Assembly: GCA_038030265.1 (NCBI GenBank)
Contig: CM075939.1
Span: forward strand, 10,459,253-10,523,252
Reading direction: 5' to 3'
DNA: 64,000 bases
Origin: Corythucha ciliata
Taxonomy: Eukaryota; Arthropoda; Insecta; Hemiptera; Tingidae
In this document: positions 10,691-22,667 of the stretch, one piece after another
How the letters are laid out: each line of letters opens with the position of its first letter
Numbering within the stretch: the first letter of the stretch is position 1
Translations under genes and position numbers: made by a program
The notes under the pieces: generated by a model
Databases searched by the model: none
Told to the model about the DNA's origin: nothing
The model's input: the letters and a program-made list of their open reading frames with translations, nothing else

Positions 10691-11130
10691 GTTAAGGCGA
10701 AAGGGGATGCCAAGCGTGCGCGCGCGAAGCATTCGCGGATGCGGCGGCACTCCTCACGGCTCTAAAAATGGTCCGATTTTCATTTTGAAAAATGGATTTT
10801 ACTCGGGTTCTTAATCTACAATTCGCATCGTTAACCTTTTTTTAGATTTCACCTCGTAACCCAAAAATCAGACACACAAAATCTCGATTTTTTATAAATT
10901 TGGAAAAATCATGTACAGCCCAGTTGTAGGATAAGTCACTGTTTCCAAAACATTTTTTAGATTCAAGATCGGATAATAATTAGCGCCCGAAACAGAAAAA
11001 TCGTGAATACAATAGAACACCCCCGCGAGTCACCTACCAAGGGAAAGAGGGTGTTAGAGAGAGAGAGGGGCTCATACTTGAAGTCAAGGTCACGTCTCAT
11101 TCACCTCGCAGGTCGTGTTTTTTGTTCTCT
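10690..11130 (+). repeat. Dispersed repeat X, plus-oriented copy
   Basis: About 400 bp that match the reverse complement of 17330-17740 nearly throughout, including GCGGCACTCCTCACGGCTC near 10742 and the AGAACACCCCCGCG block near 11021. Similarity fades at both ends. No coding frame and no obvious termini were found. Function unknown. Confidence 0.7.
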
Positions 11131-12043
11131 ATCTCTTCTTTTTTCACGCAAAAACAATAATGTTATACATTTAAAGTGATTCCGGCGAATCGCAGTCGAA
11201 TGCCCGGTGTCCTGTGTATAACTTTATTAATAATAAAACCTCATTTATTGGGCTTGAGTAAAATATCATTGGTAATTTGGTATCCTGCCCTGATTGCCCG
11301 ATTGATAAGGTGCATAGGGTAGAGTTCAGCGACCAGCGCATGCATATATAATATGTGATATATGCGATGTAGCTAAATGTTTAAAAATACCTATGTAATA
11401 TACATTTCTTCATGAGGACTGATGTTTTTCAGGACAAGAGCACAGGTAAATAGTAAATCTGACAATAAAACCAATGCGGCAATGCGGAAGTGTTATATTT
11501 GCGGGAACATTCCCGATTCTTCGTTATATCCGTTTGAAAAAAAGAAAAGAGGGGAAAAAGAAGACGGAAGTAAAGCCCAGCACTGCTTTCTATTTGACAG
11601 CTTGCAAAGAGAAAGCAGCTCACTATGAAAACCAACTTTGAGCAGTACCAACCAGGACAACAGTTTCTGGGTAATTGGTCGTCGCATCCAAGCTCTCCAA
11701 CGAAAAGCCACAAGAGAAAATTATCTCGTAAAATCTTACTGAAACAACTTTCTCAATGCCTAGTCAAAATAAACCAATGGTTCGACCTCGTGATGCGGAT
11801 GCACTAAAAAATCTCTTCCTCGCCAGGAATATCCTGCTCGGAGACCTTCTCCTGCCAGTAAAAAAATGAGTGGTGTTGTCTAGGAGAGAACGTTTTTTTC
11901 AAGAAACAGAAATGCTCATGTTCCCAAAGCCTCAAACTTCTGATACATCGCTTTTGCCTTTACTATCGTCTTCGCCTACCACGGAGTGAAAACTTGTCAC
12001 TTTTCAGTTTATTTTTATAATTTTGTGTTTGTGATATTGTTTC
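11131..12043. other. Unassigned sequence with a weak 11.4-11.8 kb ORF
   Basis: Frames at 11422-11628 (contains KCYICGNIPDSSLYPF, vaguely like the start of a THAP-type zinc finger) and 11625-11807 are short and unlinked. A decayed DNA-transposon or THAP fragment is possible, but the key later THAP residues are not visible. Nothing else is recognised. Confidence 0.25.
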
Positions 12044-12900
12044 CAGGGGCGTCGTAGCCAGCCCTTTATCCAGGGGTGGGCAGAATACGTCGAATGTTCT
12101 ATAGGGACCCCAGCAAAAGAACTGGTAGTTCATTAAATCTGAAGTAGGCGCAATAAATCGTCAAATTCTTCCCCGGAAACTGAGTTTTCACACTAAAGGT
12201 GGTAATCCATTAAAAACTAACATAATCGATGGGAAACTATCGGTTTTAGTCTTTTATTCCTGATTTCCTATCCAAAAACTGACAATGTTTTCCCCGGAAA
12301 TCGATACTTTTAGAAAAGTGGCTTGCCACTCAAATATACTGGGTGTCCGACTTTTCGTCAACGTTTTGTCTGAGAGACGTGAAACTCCAACATTTTTAAA
12401 CAAAACATCGATTTTAACTCAGAACTGACGTTTTTTAAAGCTAAAACTGAAGATTTGAATACACATATAACTGAATATTTTACTTCAAAACTGACGATTT
12501 TACGCCAAAGTCGAAGTGTTTACGCCTAAACTAAAGATTTCACAGCGCAACTGGCAATTGTAAAACCCAAGGCTTTACCCCCCAAAAAAACTGATGATTT
12601 CACCCTAAAACTAAAGGGTTTAACCCAAACTGATGAAAAACGAATGCTCTTACCTAAACCGAGCACTCTGCATTCAAAACTGCCGATTTTATCACTCAAG
12701 AGGATATTGTACTCAAAAAAACGTACAATTTCTCGCCAAAGTTGACGTGCTACCCCCCTCCCCCCCATCACCAACTGAAGATGTCACTTTAAAAACTGGC
12801 GATTTCACACCAAAACCAAATTTGACGGTTCTATCTCAAAACAGGCAATTTTATAACACAACTGACGAGTTTCAACCCAAAATTAAAGTTTATTCAGTTT
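12044..12900 (+). repeat. Family D element: hAT-like end plus tandem repeat
   Basis: Starts with CAGGGGCGTCGTAGCCAG and shares a roughly 330-bp leader with 55478-55800 (both include CAAAAACTGACAATGTTTTC and GGGTGTCCGAC). About 450 bp of units such as AAAACTGACGATTTTACCCC follow, to roughly 12900. The right end is not found, so a target duplication cannot be tested. Confidence 0.65.
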
Positions 12901-12929
12901 GGCTACGTTTAGGGCGTGAATCGTCTGAA

Positions 12930-13830
12930 GTTTCAAGACCCATTATTTTCCATTGCGAGGAGGCTCAGTTAGGCAATGTAGGAATGTTAAATTTCGCCAT
13001 TTCTCGGGCACGAATGGTTTGTTTAGCCACTTTTAGGGCGTGATTAGCCAGGCTCCACGCAAGCAAAATTGTATAGCACGACAGTGGTCAGTGTATCAAG
13101 TCCTTCAGGCTGCGGGTAACCAATGCTGGTGATGTGATAGGGAGGGGGGGGTCAGCCATTTGGTGATGTGTGGACGGCCCATGTTCAAGCGCGTAAACAC
13201 CAGTGGTCAGCTTACCGGTTTAAGTCGCGAATAGCCGTGTTTGGCCATTTTTTACTTTGTTGAGCAAATAGCCATTTTTTGAAAGACACAAACCGTCATT
13301 TGCACCATCTGCAGCCTCCGTGAAGGGCGCAAATGATCAGTTTGACAATTTATAAAGCGTTAATTAATAATAGTATGCCATGTTCTCCGCCAATTTAGAT
13401 CCTGAACAGTCAGTTTTGCCTTTTCATAGAGTGCGAATAGTCAGTTTGCCATTTCTAGTGCACAAATTTTCAGTATGGTCATTTATATGGAGTGAAATTT
13501 TCATGGCATGAATAGTCAGTTTTGCCATTTAAGGGTCCGAATGGTCAGTTTTGCCGTTTTTAGAGCAGGAATTGCCAGTTTAGCCGTTTTTTAGAGCGAG
13601 AATGGCCAGCTCAATCCTTTGCTGGGCACTAAGGTCAGTTTGGGCATTTTTAAGCGTGGGAATTGCGCTAATAAATCGCTGTTTTCAGGGCACTTAGGGT
13701 CAGTATTGACGATTTCAAGGCTTGAGCAGCCATAATTGTTATTTTTAGGGCACATAGAGTCAGTTTTCTCTGTTATAGGCGCGAATAGTACGTCCCAAGC
13801 CTAGGCGAGAAAGGTCAACTTGGCCATTCA
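12930..13830 (+). repeat. Family B degenerate tandem repeat
   Basis: Roughly 35-40-bp units built on TTTTGCCATTTTTAGGGCGC plus GAATGGTCAGT, strongly diverged, with an unrelated G-rich patch at about 13090-13230. The same family fills the complete hAT-like element at 39461-42057. No gene. Confidence 0.7.
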
Positions 13831-14269
13831 GACTCAGACTTGGGATCCAGAGTCAGCGTGAGGAGGGGGCCATATTATGAGTCCATCCGGCCCCCTCCCC
13901 TAGAAATATACCACACAGTTGCTAGACAGACACAGTTTTCAATGGTCTTAATCACAGATAATTGGAAAATTAAGGAAACCCAAAGGCCTGAAAAGTTAAA
14001 AAAAAACAAACAAAAAACAACAACATTCAACGTAACGTGAACTACTAGTTTGGCAAAAATATGCCTCCCGCCGAATGAAGATAACTCAGCGCACTGGTGG
14101 AGGGGAAGCTCTTATGTCCCACGGCTAGCGCTGTGATTTTAACCCTCAAAATTGGGTTTTTTGGCGAGCGAAATCCGGGAAATTACGGTGAAACCAGCAA
14201 AAAACGGTTCTTTGTGCGCAAAATTGGCGCAATCGGTCACTGAAATAGGCCTCCCAGCAAAGTTTGTTT
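13831..14269. other. No gene seen
   Basis: Contains an imperfect inverted pair GGAGGGGGCCATATTATGAG / CCGGCCCCCTCCCC near 13860-13905, an A-rich patch near 14000, and a few family E-like units near 14150-14230. Nothing coding is supported. Confidence 0.4.
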
Positions 14270-16298
14270 AATGGCAAACAAATTTACCCAAATTGGCCGT
14301 TGATAAAATTGACAGTCTCCACATGAAATCAACGATTTGCTCATAAAATTGAAAATTTCCTAATAAAATTGACAATTTCCTCATAAAATAGACAATTCCA
14401 GATAAAATTGATTATTTCATTATAAAATTGAAAATTTCCTCATAGAATTGACAATTTCCTCATAAAATTGACAATTTCCTCATAAAATTGACAATTTCCT
14501 TATAAAATTGACAATTTCCTCCTAAAATTGACAATTCTCTTAAAATTGACAATTTCCTCATATAAAATTGACAATTTCACCATATAAAATTGACAATTTC
14601 ACCATAAAATAAAAACATTCCTCATAAAATTTATTATTTCCTCATAAAATTGTCAATTTCCTCATAAAATTGTCAATTTCCCCATAAAAGTGACAATTTC
14701 CTCATAAAATTGACAATTTCCTTATAAAATTGACAATTTTCTCATAAAACGGAAAATTCCCTCATAAAATTGACAATTCTCATAAAATTGACAATTTCCT
14801 CATATAAAATTGACAATTTCACCATAAAATAAAAACATTCCTCATAAAATTTATTATTTCCTCATAAAATTGTCAATTTCCCCATAAAAGTGACAATTTC
14901 CTCATAAAAGAGACAATTTCCTCATAAAATGGACAACTACCTCATATAATTGACAATTTTCTCATAAAATTGACCATTTCCTCGTAAAATGGACAATTTC
15001 TTCATAAAATTGACAATTATCTCATACAATTGACAATTTCCTCATATAATTGACAATTTCCTCATAATTTTGACTATTTCCTCATAAAATTGTCAATTTC
15101 CCTGTAAAATTAATAATTTACATATAAAATTGACAATTCACTCTTAAAATTGGTCATTTCCGCGTATAATGGGCTATTCATATTAAAAATGATAAGTTTA
15201 AATCCAAAATAAACGATCACCAATTACTGTGTTAACAATTAGTCATGGGACAAAATTAATAAGTTCGAAGGACCATAACTAAATCATTTAGGATGAGTTA
15301 CAATTTCCACGTTAAATTGACAATTTTAGCTTCAAATTGACAAAAAGTTTTAATTAAATTGACAAGGCGCTTATAAAAAGGTCAATTTAAATATTTCCTC
15401 GTGAAACTGAAAATTTCGTCCTAAAATTAACGATTCCTAGAAAATTTACGGTTTCCTCTTGAAAGTAACAATTTCCAATTCGAACTAACAATTTCCTTAC
15501 AAAATTGGAAATTCATTCAAAAAGGGCAATATTCTCATTATACTACCTATTGACAGTTCCTCATACAATAATATGTCATTTCCTTCATAAAATTGAATAT
15601 TAGCTTATCAAACTGACAATATACTCATCAAATTGACGCCTTTTAGACTGAAAATTTCCTCATTAAATCAACCATTATGCTCATAAGCTTAAGATGCCTT
15701 ACAAAATTGAAAGTTTTCTCATAAAACAGACAATTTCGATATGAAGTTGCCCATTTTTTCGTGATACCGACGAGTTTTTTTTATAAAATATACAATAATG
15801 TCACCTTAACATTGCTCTTGGTGAAGCGTTTCGCATATGTGTTGCCCTTGACGCTGCATTTCACGTAAATGAACGCCTTGAATGTGGCGATTCACGTTGA
15901 GTGTTTCCCCGAATGTTTCGTTTTGCCCGCCGTGGGGCATTTTGCGTATAGTTTACTCGTTGTGCCGCGGCCTTTCGAAAGAGTTTTTCCCCTACAATGT
16001 GACGTTTCGCTAAAAGTTTGCCCTTGGCGGGACCTTTTCGCATAAATTTATTGACGTGGTCGCGTTCCACGACGTCGATTTTCCCCTCAGTGAAGGCCAT
16101 TCGCGAGAGTTTTTCCCTTAAATAACTTAGAATTTCGCGCCTCTCGCGAACCTCTGACACTTGAGCTTCTGATAAAATGATCCTAAAATTAGAGGTAATC
16201 ACCCCTTCTCGATGGGATTTTGGAGGAGGTTTTGATATTTTTTTTTGCACAAGGGAGGGGCCATGGCCCCTGTGGCCCCTCCCTTGGATCCGCCACTG
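14270..16298 (+). repeat. Family C element: 1.5 kb AAAATTGACAATTTCCTCAT array plus tail
   Basis: The core 14320-15160 is the most regular array in the window, with about forty near-20-bp units of AAAATTGACAATTTCCTCAT. Decay increases towards 15780. A second longer-period degenerate repeat around GTTTCGC and TTGCCCTTG follows (15800-16170), then a short unique tail ending in GGATCCGCCACTG at 16298, a hAT-like terminus. A block near 14586-14660 is repeated near 14806-14880, showing higher-order duplication. No gene. Confidence 0.8.
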
Positions 16299-16545
16299 CA
16301 TTCAGGGCCGGAGTCACCTATTCAGGCATTTTAGAGCGCGATTCGTCAGTTTATCAATTTTTAGAGCTCGTAAAGTCAGTTCATTAGCAATTTTTAGGGT
16401 TCAAAACTTCAAATAGTTCATCAAGCCAAGGCCATGGAAGTTTGACAACTCCAAGATTGTCAATTTTGCCATTTTCAGGGCAGGAATAATCTTTTTAGGC
16501 ATTTCCAGAGCGTGTGAAGTCATTTTGTCCGCTTTCAGGACCACA
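16299..16545 (+). repeat. Family B repeat fragment
   Basis: Begins with CAGGGCCGGAGTCACC at about 16303, directly after the end of the family C element, and continues as five or six family B units (TTTTTAGAGCTCGTAAAGTC and similar). Right end undefined. Confidence 0.55.
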
Positions 16546-16959
16546 TGATTTCACATGATTTTCAACACTAGAAAAACAATGGAAGCTACTGTATCCGTGC
16601 AACAAGAAGCTGCCTACCAAGTAGGTATCAGCCGAACTACCACCGGTTTTGGGCGGACAAGCCCTCGTTGTGGTTCGCTCCGATTGAATCAAGTCACCAA
16701 TTTATAGAGGAACTGGGGGTCAACCTGAGCTGGCGTAAGAATACCGTCAAAACGCGGTATCTATGGCGTTATACATTATTTGTGATAGAGCGTCCTTAGT
16801 TACCGCTTGCGTTAATTTTTTAACGCTAGCTCATGGTTGACCCCCTGAACGGTTAAATAATAAAATTGGATTTATTCACAATGAAATAAAAACGTGGAGC
16901 GTGAGAAAATAGAGAAACTCCAAAGTCGAAATCAAAAGGTCTCTTCCATCGAGAGAGAC

Positions 16960-17190
16960 ATGTGATCTCGTTGAATTATTTTGAAAAATTTAATGAAACG
17001 AGATGACTTTCTTCAAAAGTGCAGCACTCCCGAAGCAATAGGTCCGTTCCATTGTTTGGCGAGTGCTACACTATTGAAGAAAATCATCTGGTTTCATCTA
17101 ATTTTTCAAAATAAGTCAATGATATCACATTACTTTCTACACTTGTGCAGCACTAGCAAAACAATGGAACGGACCTAAAGTTATTTCCTT
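16960..17190. mobile_element. Palindromic MITE-like hairpin
   Basis: The arms 16967-17030 and about 17064-17130 are inverted copies: the left arm has TTATTTTGAAAAATTTAATG and the right arm, read on the minus strand, has TTATTTTGAAAAATTAGATG. They flank a loop holding AATAGGTCCGTTCCATTG. A third copy of the loop sequence, inverted, follows at 17150-17180 (CAATGGAACGGACCT). This would form a long imperfect stem. A foldback or miniature DNA element is the likeliest explanation. Confidence 0.65.
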
Positions 17191-17329
17191 TTTTTCATAC
17201 ACAGTGTTCACAGATTTTTAGATCCCATTGATCTCTTGAGAAAATAAGTCACTGTATCTCAACCTCCGGAACTTCAACAATGATAAGCTGAAATTTCCTG
17301 ACATAGACGTGGCGACACCGCATAATGTG

Positions 17330-17740
17330 ACAAGTGGCCTTGACCGCAAGTGCAGTGTTGAAGTAGGAGTCTCTCTTTCCAACACCCACCCATGGTTGAT
17401 GGCGCGCGGGGGTGTTCTATTGTATTCACGATTTTTCTGTTTCGGGCGCTAATTGTTACCCGATCGTGAATCTAAAAAATGTTTTGGAGTCAGTAACTTT
17501 TCCTACAACTGGGCTGTACATGATTTTTCCAAATTTAAAAAAAATCGAGATTTTGTTTGTCTGATTTTTGGGTTACGAGGTGAAATCTAAATAAAGGTTA
17601 ACGACGCGAATTGCAGATTTAGTTCCCGAGTAAAATCCATTTTTCGAAATTAATGTCGGACCATTTTTGGAGCCGTGAGGAGTGCCGCCGCAGCGCCTAT
17701 ATTCCCTCTCACTTGCACACTTGTCATCCCCTTTCGCCTT
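17330..17740 (-). repeat. Dispersed repeat X, inverted copy
   Basis: Reverse-complement match to 10690-11130, sharing the blocks GAACACCCCCGCG and AAAATCGAGATTTTG-like sequence and the GAGGAGTGCCGCCGC end. About 6.2 kb separate the two copies. Short open frames on the minus strand are by-products. Confidence 0.7.
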
Positions 17741-17880
17741 AAATAAGTTTGTTTGTGTCCTGACCACCTAATTTCGAGCACGCAGGGCTTACTAGCCCGT
17801 TTGAAGGAAAAAATCGACGAAGTTGAATACATCCTGACAAAATTCGCCTTAACGAAAAATTGCAAATTGTTGGCGTAGAG

Positions 17881-18949
17881 CAGGGCCGGTCAACCTTTTT
17901 TGGTCGTGAGCCATAAACCTGTTTGTAAGAAATCAGACGGGCCACTCATCCTCACCCCCCCCTTCTTTCCCTGATCGAGCACAACACTTTGATCTCAACA
18001 AAAGGCCAAGACGCACTGAATAAAACGCACTTTGGCCTGTTCAATAACTTCATAACTTCAATTATCATAACCGTTTTCCATTTGCACAAGAGTGTGCTCT
18101 GGGGCAGCTCATTGCAGTGCTGGCCTTAGACATTTGGCGCCCCCGGTCGAATCTTTCACCAAACCCTCCCTGAGGTTGGTTTCTTCTCAATTTCAACTGT
18201 GAATTAGCTATTCGTCTCCATTTTAGCTGCGAATTACCGATTTATCTCAATTTCAGACGCAAATTAGCGATTTTTTTTGCAATGAATTTGTGTCTTTTCT
18301 TATTTTAGCCGCTAATGAGCGATTTCACCTGTGAATTAGCATCTTTTTTTTTTCTAAGTTGGTTCGGGAAACCACGACTTGCCATTTACTCAATTTATTT
18401 CTGTGCATTAACAAATTAATGTTCTCAATTAAACCCCAAAAATAACAATTTTTCTTTATTTTAGCCGTGAATGAGCGTTTTGACTTATTTCAGCCTTCTA
18501 GCGAACCGTAAATGAGAGTCCTCCCCCTCCCCATTTTCACCGCGAATTAACATTTTTTTCTTAATTTTATTCGCGAATTAGCGCGTTTTCCTCATTCAGC
18601 CGTGGATTGGCGATTTTGTTCACTTTCATCCACGAAATTACCTTCAGAAGCCACGAATTAGCGTTTTTTTCCACACGTTAGCGCTTCTTCTTAAATTTAC
18701 CGGCGAATTAGCGATTTTTCCCCCATTTTATGGGAATAAGCGATTTTCCCCACTTTAGTCGTGAATTCGTGATTTTAGATGATAAAGAGCGATTTTCCTT
18801 CAATTTTATCTGTGCATTAGCACTTTTTCTTAATTGTCCCTGCGAATTAGCGTTTTTTTTTTGTTTTTTTACTTTTAGCCTTGAATTAAGGACTTTGTGT
18901 TCAATGCCTTTTCAAAACACCTTCTTAATTTTTATTTTATTTCTATATG
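17881..18949 (+). repeat. hAT-like ends and family A array
   Basis: CAGGGCCGGTCAACCTTTTT at 17881 and CAGTGCTGGCCTTAGACATT at 18115 both look like CAGNG termini. From about 18180 to 18940 there are family A units (AATTAGCGATTTTT, CTCAATTTTAGCCG variants), more diverged than those at 24-26 kb. With the module at 19309-19695 this appears to be one more family A element, interrupted by the candidate LTR at 18950. Confidence 0.55.
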
Positions 18950-19244
18950 TGTAAGTTTCTCGCCAGTCTTCGAACCTTATTGTTGGACTTTGATCCTTTT
19001 ACTTCTTTCTTCTAATTTATTTCTCATCTCTGTTTAAATCTTTTTTTGTAAACTGTCCTGCGAGGCAGTCGCGTTCTATACTCTGTGGACTCCACTTCTC
19101 GTGTTCTCACGGAAAACAATATTTTGTAGCTAAAAGTTAAGCGTTCGTTATATTGGAATCGACTTAGTTTTCGATTCTCAATAAAAGCTTGAGCATCGAA
19201 TCTTGGTGTTATTCGGTTTGTGTTCAAAATTCCCCAGTCTTACA
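18950..19244 (+). repeat. Candidate solo LTR
   Basis: A 295-bp segment bounded by TGTAAG and CTTACA, an inverted 6-bp end of the TG...CA type, with AATAAA at about 19180 as expected of an LTR poly-A signal. It interrupts a family A element. The 5 bp on each side do not match, so the target-duplication test fails; confidence is therefore low. Confidence 0.3.
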
Positions 19245-19308
19245 TACACTAGATATTGATTAATAATTGGAACATATTTTACAAAGGATCCAGGTTGAAA
19301 GTTGGCCT

Positions 19309-19695
19309 ATGGCCTCCATGTACCAAGAATCAGCGATTTTTTTTCTTAAATTTAGTCTGGAAGTTACATTGCAAGACCACGAATCAGCGCTTTTCAGCAG
19401 CTATAGCCACGAATATTACCAATATTCGTCTGATAGAGGGTCCGGTGCGAAACCCCCCCCCCCGCCCCGTACTTCGGTACACTACTGCGTTTGGTCTCAA
19501 GTCCAAGGAAAAAGCTGGACGTACTCGGACCTTTTCGGGCTGCTTCAAGTCCAGAAAATCTGCTAAACCTAACTTCAACGTGAAACGTTCATTTTTGGAG
19601 ATTTTATGGGGCTCTTCGTTATGGTACTAGTGCTCTTTCGTTCGTATACTTGTACCTCTGGGGGGGGGGGATCTATCCCCCCCCGTACCTACGCC
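19309..19695 (+). repeat. 3' module of family A element
   Basis: About 90% alike to 25741-26113 over its left part, becoming essentially identical from about 19584, which marks the left edge of the segmental duplication. It ends with GTACCTACGCCCCTC. It carries a G-run and C-run pair at 19662-19686 that could pair as a short stem. Confidence 0.7.
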
Positions 19696-20162
19696 CCTCT
19701 CGACCTGCTGCTCTTCTTCTCGGTCCTTCACCTTCAGGTTTTCATTATTGTTATGTTTATTTCATAAAAGAAGATCCTCGATTATTTTAATTTATCGAAA
19801 TATATAAGATTATTTTTGAGTTCAAAAGGGCGTCGTTTCCCCTCCCCCTTAATCTTTTGGGGCAGAACCCGTCTCAAGGGTCAGAACTCCAAGCTGACGT
19901 AATTGCAGCTCTGCTCATGAGTTATGATCTTTCGCGACTCCCACAAATTTGTCATTTGTTGATTTGTAGAGCTTGGGATTAAAAGTGTTTAGGTGTAGGG
20001 GGGTGCCGTAATAAAAACAGTGCACGTGTTTAATAATTAAAACCGCAAGACAGCCATTTTTGTTCCACTAAATTATGATTGTCCCTCTCCCTCATTCATC
20101 ACAAATATTAAAAGTCGCATTTCAGCAACATCGCTTCGCAGTTATTTTTTTTTAAACGTGAA

Positions 20163-21541
20163 ATGTTGGACAAATCGTGGTTGGAGGCTTTAATTCTGGA
20201 CGATGCGAATAAAAATCGAATCGTCAAATGTACGGAACTAACTGAAGAACCACTGACGGGTAAAAATGACAATTACACGACCGTTTTGTCACGTTTTCGA
20301 ATGTCCGTTGAGCTTGGGTCGGGTGAGCGGTCGACGACGTCGTTTGTCGTCAAGACGATACCTGATTCGGAGGCGATGAGAAAGGTGCACAAGGAGTTTC
20401 GTCTGATCGAATCGGAATTGTTGGGTTACGAGCAGTTGGTGAAAATGGAAGCGCTCATGAGTGCAATGGAAGACAGGCGGGAGACACTGTGGGCTCGACT
20501 CGTCGGTTTTAATGACAGCACGCTCGTTTTCGAGGACTTGACCGTAATTATTGGTTTTATTGAATCATCAAACGCTAAATTTGTTGTTGTTTTTTTTTTT
20601 TCTTCAGGCGAACGGGTATAAACCGTACCGACATCCCGGTTGGCTCGATGAAGAGCACAGCAAGTTTTTGCTCAGAGCGTTAGCGCGATTTCACGCGATG
20701 GGGGCGGCTCTTCTCACTGCGAAAATAATTGACCCAAAAAAATTCAGAACGATGTATTTTTTAAATAAAAACTCCATGGAGAAATTTTTTCTCCCGAGCG
20801 TCAAAGCTTTTCGAGACGGAATCCTAAAATGGAGCCCTAACTGGTAAATTAAACATCCGCTTTAAAACCTAAAGAAATCAGCGTTTTTTTTTTTGTTTTT
20901 TTTTTTAACGTTTCAGGAGTGAAAGCGCGTCTCAATTGAGTCAAATAATCGACCGTTGGAACGAAGTGTCGGAAAAAGTCGAGCGAGTCAATCGAACGAC
21001 ACTCAACGTCCTGTCACACGGTGACTGTTGGAAGGGCAACTTTCTGTACAAATACGACGTCGACGGTCGAATTCTATCCTTGAAATTCGTGGATTTTCAA
21101 CTCACCTGTCCCGTTTCCTACGTCTTTGATCTGTCAGTCCTGCTGTACAGTTCAGTCGACCCTGAAATACGTTGGAACCGTCTCGACTGTCTTTTGACCG
21201 CCTACCAGGAAAGTTTATCGACGAATATGAAATTGTACGACCCGAACTCAACAAAAGTGCCCACAGTGTCCGAGGTGCCGTCATCGTCGTCGCTTTTTAA
21301 ATAAAGTCCCAAATAAACGATTTTTTTTTTTTTTCAGATAAAGGATACCCTAGAATTCCTTCGCCCAGCCACAATAGTCACCCTGGCGTTCTATTGGCCG
21401 CTCACATCGAACGAAAAAAACGATATCGCACTGTCAAATACGACGATGCACAAGCCCGATATGTACACGAGCGAAACCAGCAAGCGAATTTTGGGAACGG
21501 AATTGAAAAATATACTTTTACAACAAAATAACAACGATTAA
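20163..21541 (+). CDS. Ecdysteroid-kinase-like (CHK/EcKinase) protein, copy 1
   Basis: Four exons: 20163-20543, 20608-20843, 20917-21274 and 21338-21541, joining in phase to 392 aa, close to the usual 400-420 aa of the family. The first three introns are 60-75 bp with T-rich acceptors; the last uses a weak donor (GTGCCG). Family hallmarks are present: FEDLT near residue 124, the catalytic-loop HGDCWKGN at 240-247 and the metal-binding-type DFQ at 265-267. EcKinase proteins are aminoglycoside-phosphotransferase-like kinases; some phosphorylate ecdysteroids, and the family is linked to detoxification in insects. The substrate here is unknown. There is no signal peptide, so it is likely cytosolic. 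If the last intron is retained, translation stops 9 codons later. Confidence 0.85.
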
Positions 21542-21546
21542 AATAC

Positions 21547-21552
21547 AATAAA
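21547..21552 (+). promoter_or_regulatory. Poly-A signal of kinase copy 1
   Basis: AATAAA lies 6 bp after the stop codon of the kinase gene. Other AATAAA-like sites follow near 21770 and 21805, so the true cleavage site is uncertain. Confidence 0.5.
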
Positions 21553-22067
21553 AACGTTAACAGAAAACAGGAACACAACGCCAAAAATGACTAATAATAT
21601 TTTTGTTAGAATTAGCGGTATTTGTCTCGCGCATATCGTTGTAAGGCCAATTAATTCTTCCCAGTGCCCAAATTTTGTACAAAATTACCCTGTCTACTCT
21701 CAATCAACAAGATAATTTACTAACGTTTAAATATTGAATTAGTAGACGCGTTTTTCTTCTTCTATCTAATAAAGGACGAAAGCACGAATGGTAACATTCA
21801 ACAAAGAATAAACTTCGTCTATTATAATATTACAAAAAAAAAAAAAATAATTCAATTTATCTATTTAACGGGATTTTGATTACGCTGACTACGTGAGTTT
21901 AACAAATTAATTTATTCCCGTCAATGGGGGAAACAAAAGCCAGTGACATCGCTCTATACGCGATTTAATTTTTAAAACCAACCCACGAGGTCTTAATGTC
22001 CCATTCCAACATGGTTTTGTAAAGTCTGTGGTTATTAATGCGAAGGTAATAATATTTGGCGTTAAAT

Positions 22068-22073
22068 TTTATT
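22068..22073 (-). promoter_or_regulatory. Candidate poly-A signal for PDZ terminal exon, copy 1
   Basis: AATAAA on the minus strand, about 270 bp downstream of the PDZ stop codon at 22340. The same site exists in copy 2. Confidence 0.4.
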
Positions 22074-22339
22074 CGCGAAACGTTTTTTTTTTTTATCAGT
22101 CTATTATAAGAATAAACTTTTATCCGTAAAATATCTTCAGAATCATTTAACTACGGCCTCTTTCTCTAACGCTATAGGCATAATATTATAGTTGGAAAAG
22201 AGAAGGAAACTCCTAGGTCTCCCCCCCCCCTTTTTAGAGAGTTATATTAATAAATTATTTGATATAAACTGGTAAAGATCAGTCTTTATGGTTTACCTAT
22301 TTCAGCCGGAATAAAATCGTGTTGAGGAGGGGTGAGGGG

Positions 22340-22667
22340 TTAATTTGATTTTCGAAGAAGTGTCAATGATATGCTGCCGCGGATTTTCCTTAGTAAGTCG
22401 ATGACGTCGGGAGTTTCCATGTTTTCTATGCTTTCGTCATTGACCTTTTTAAACACATAAAATCGACGTGAAAAAAAAAAAAAAAAATAGAGAAAGTCGC
22501 AGTTATTTAGTTACATTTATTAAACGGTCTCCTATCCTAAGACGGCCGTCACGCGACGCAACGCTGTCCGGATATATGGCGCTGATGACCGAGCCACCGC
22601 CTTCGCCGGGCTGTAGGCTGAAGCCGAGGCGACTGTTCCAACCTCGATTTAATTCGACTAGGACCAC
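22340..22667 (-). CDS. Terminal PDZ exons, copy 1 (distal duplicate)
   Basis: Two exons: 22515-22667 (51 codons, after acceptor CCAAACAG and before donor GTAACT) and 22340-22444 (34 codons plus TAA, after acceptor TTTAAAAAG). Together they encode one PDZ domain with RLGFSL as the carboxylate-binding loop and GDRLIN|VND across the splice. The exon sequences are identical to 28922-29074 and 28755-28859. In the PDZ gene the proximal set would be reached first and its exon ends in a stop, so this set is either an unused duplicate or an alternative 3' end. It is convergent with kinase copy 1; the facing stop codons are about 800 bp apart. Confidence 0.7.

Noticed and set aside
11422..11807. THAP-domain transposase fragment
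   Set aside because: Only a CxxC-like start is visible; the conserved Trp, Cys-His pair and AVPTIF-type end could not be found.
14320..15160. CRISPR-like periodic array
   Set aside because: Units are contiguous 20-bp repeats without unique spacers, lie in a eukaryotic genome and match a dispersed repeat family.
9120..17740. One giant palindrome linking family C and repeat X copies
   Set aside because: In a palindrome the order on the right would be X then C; here it is C then X, so the inverted pairs are independent.
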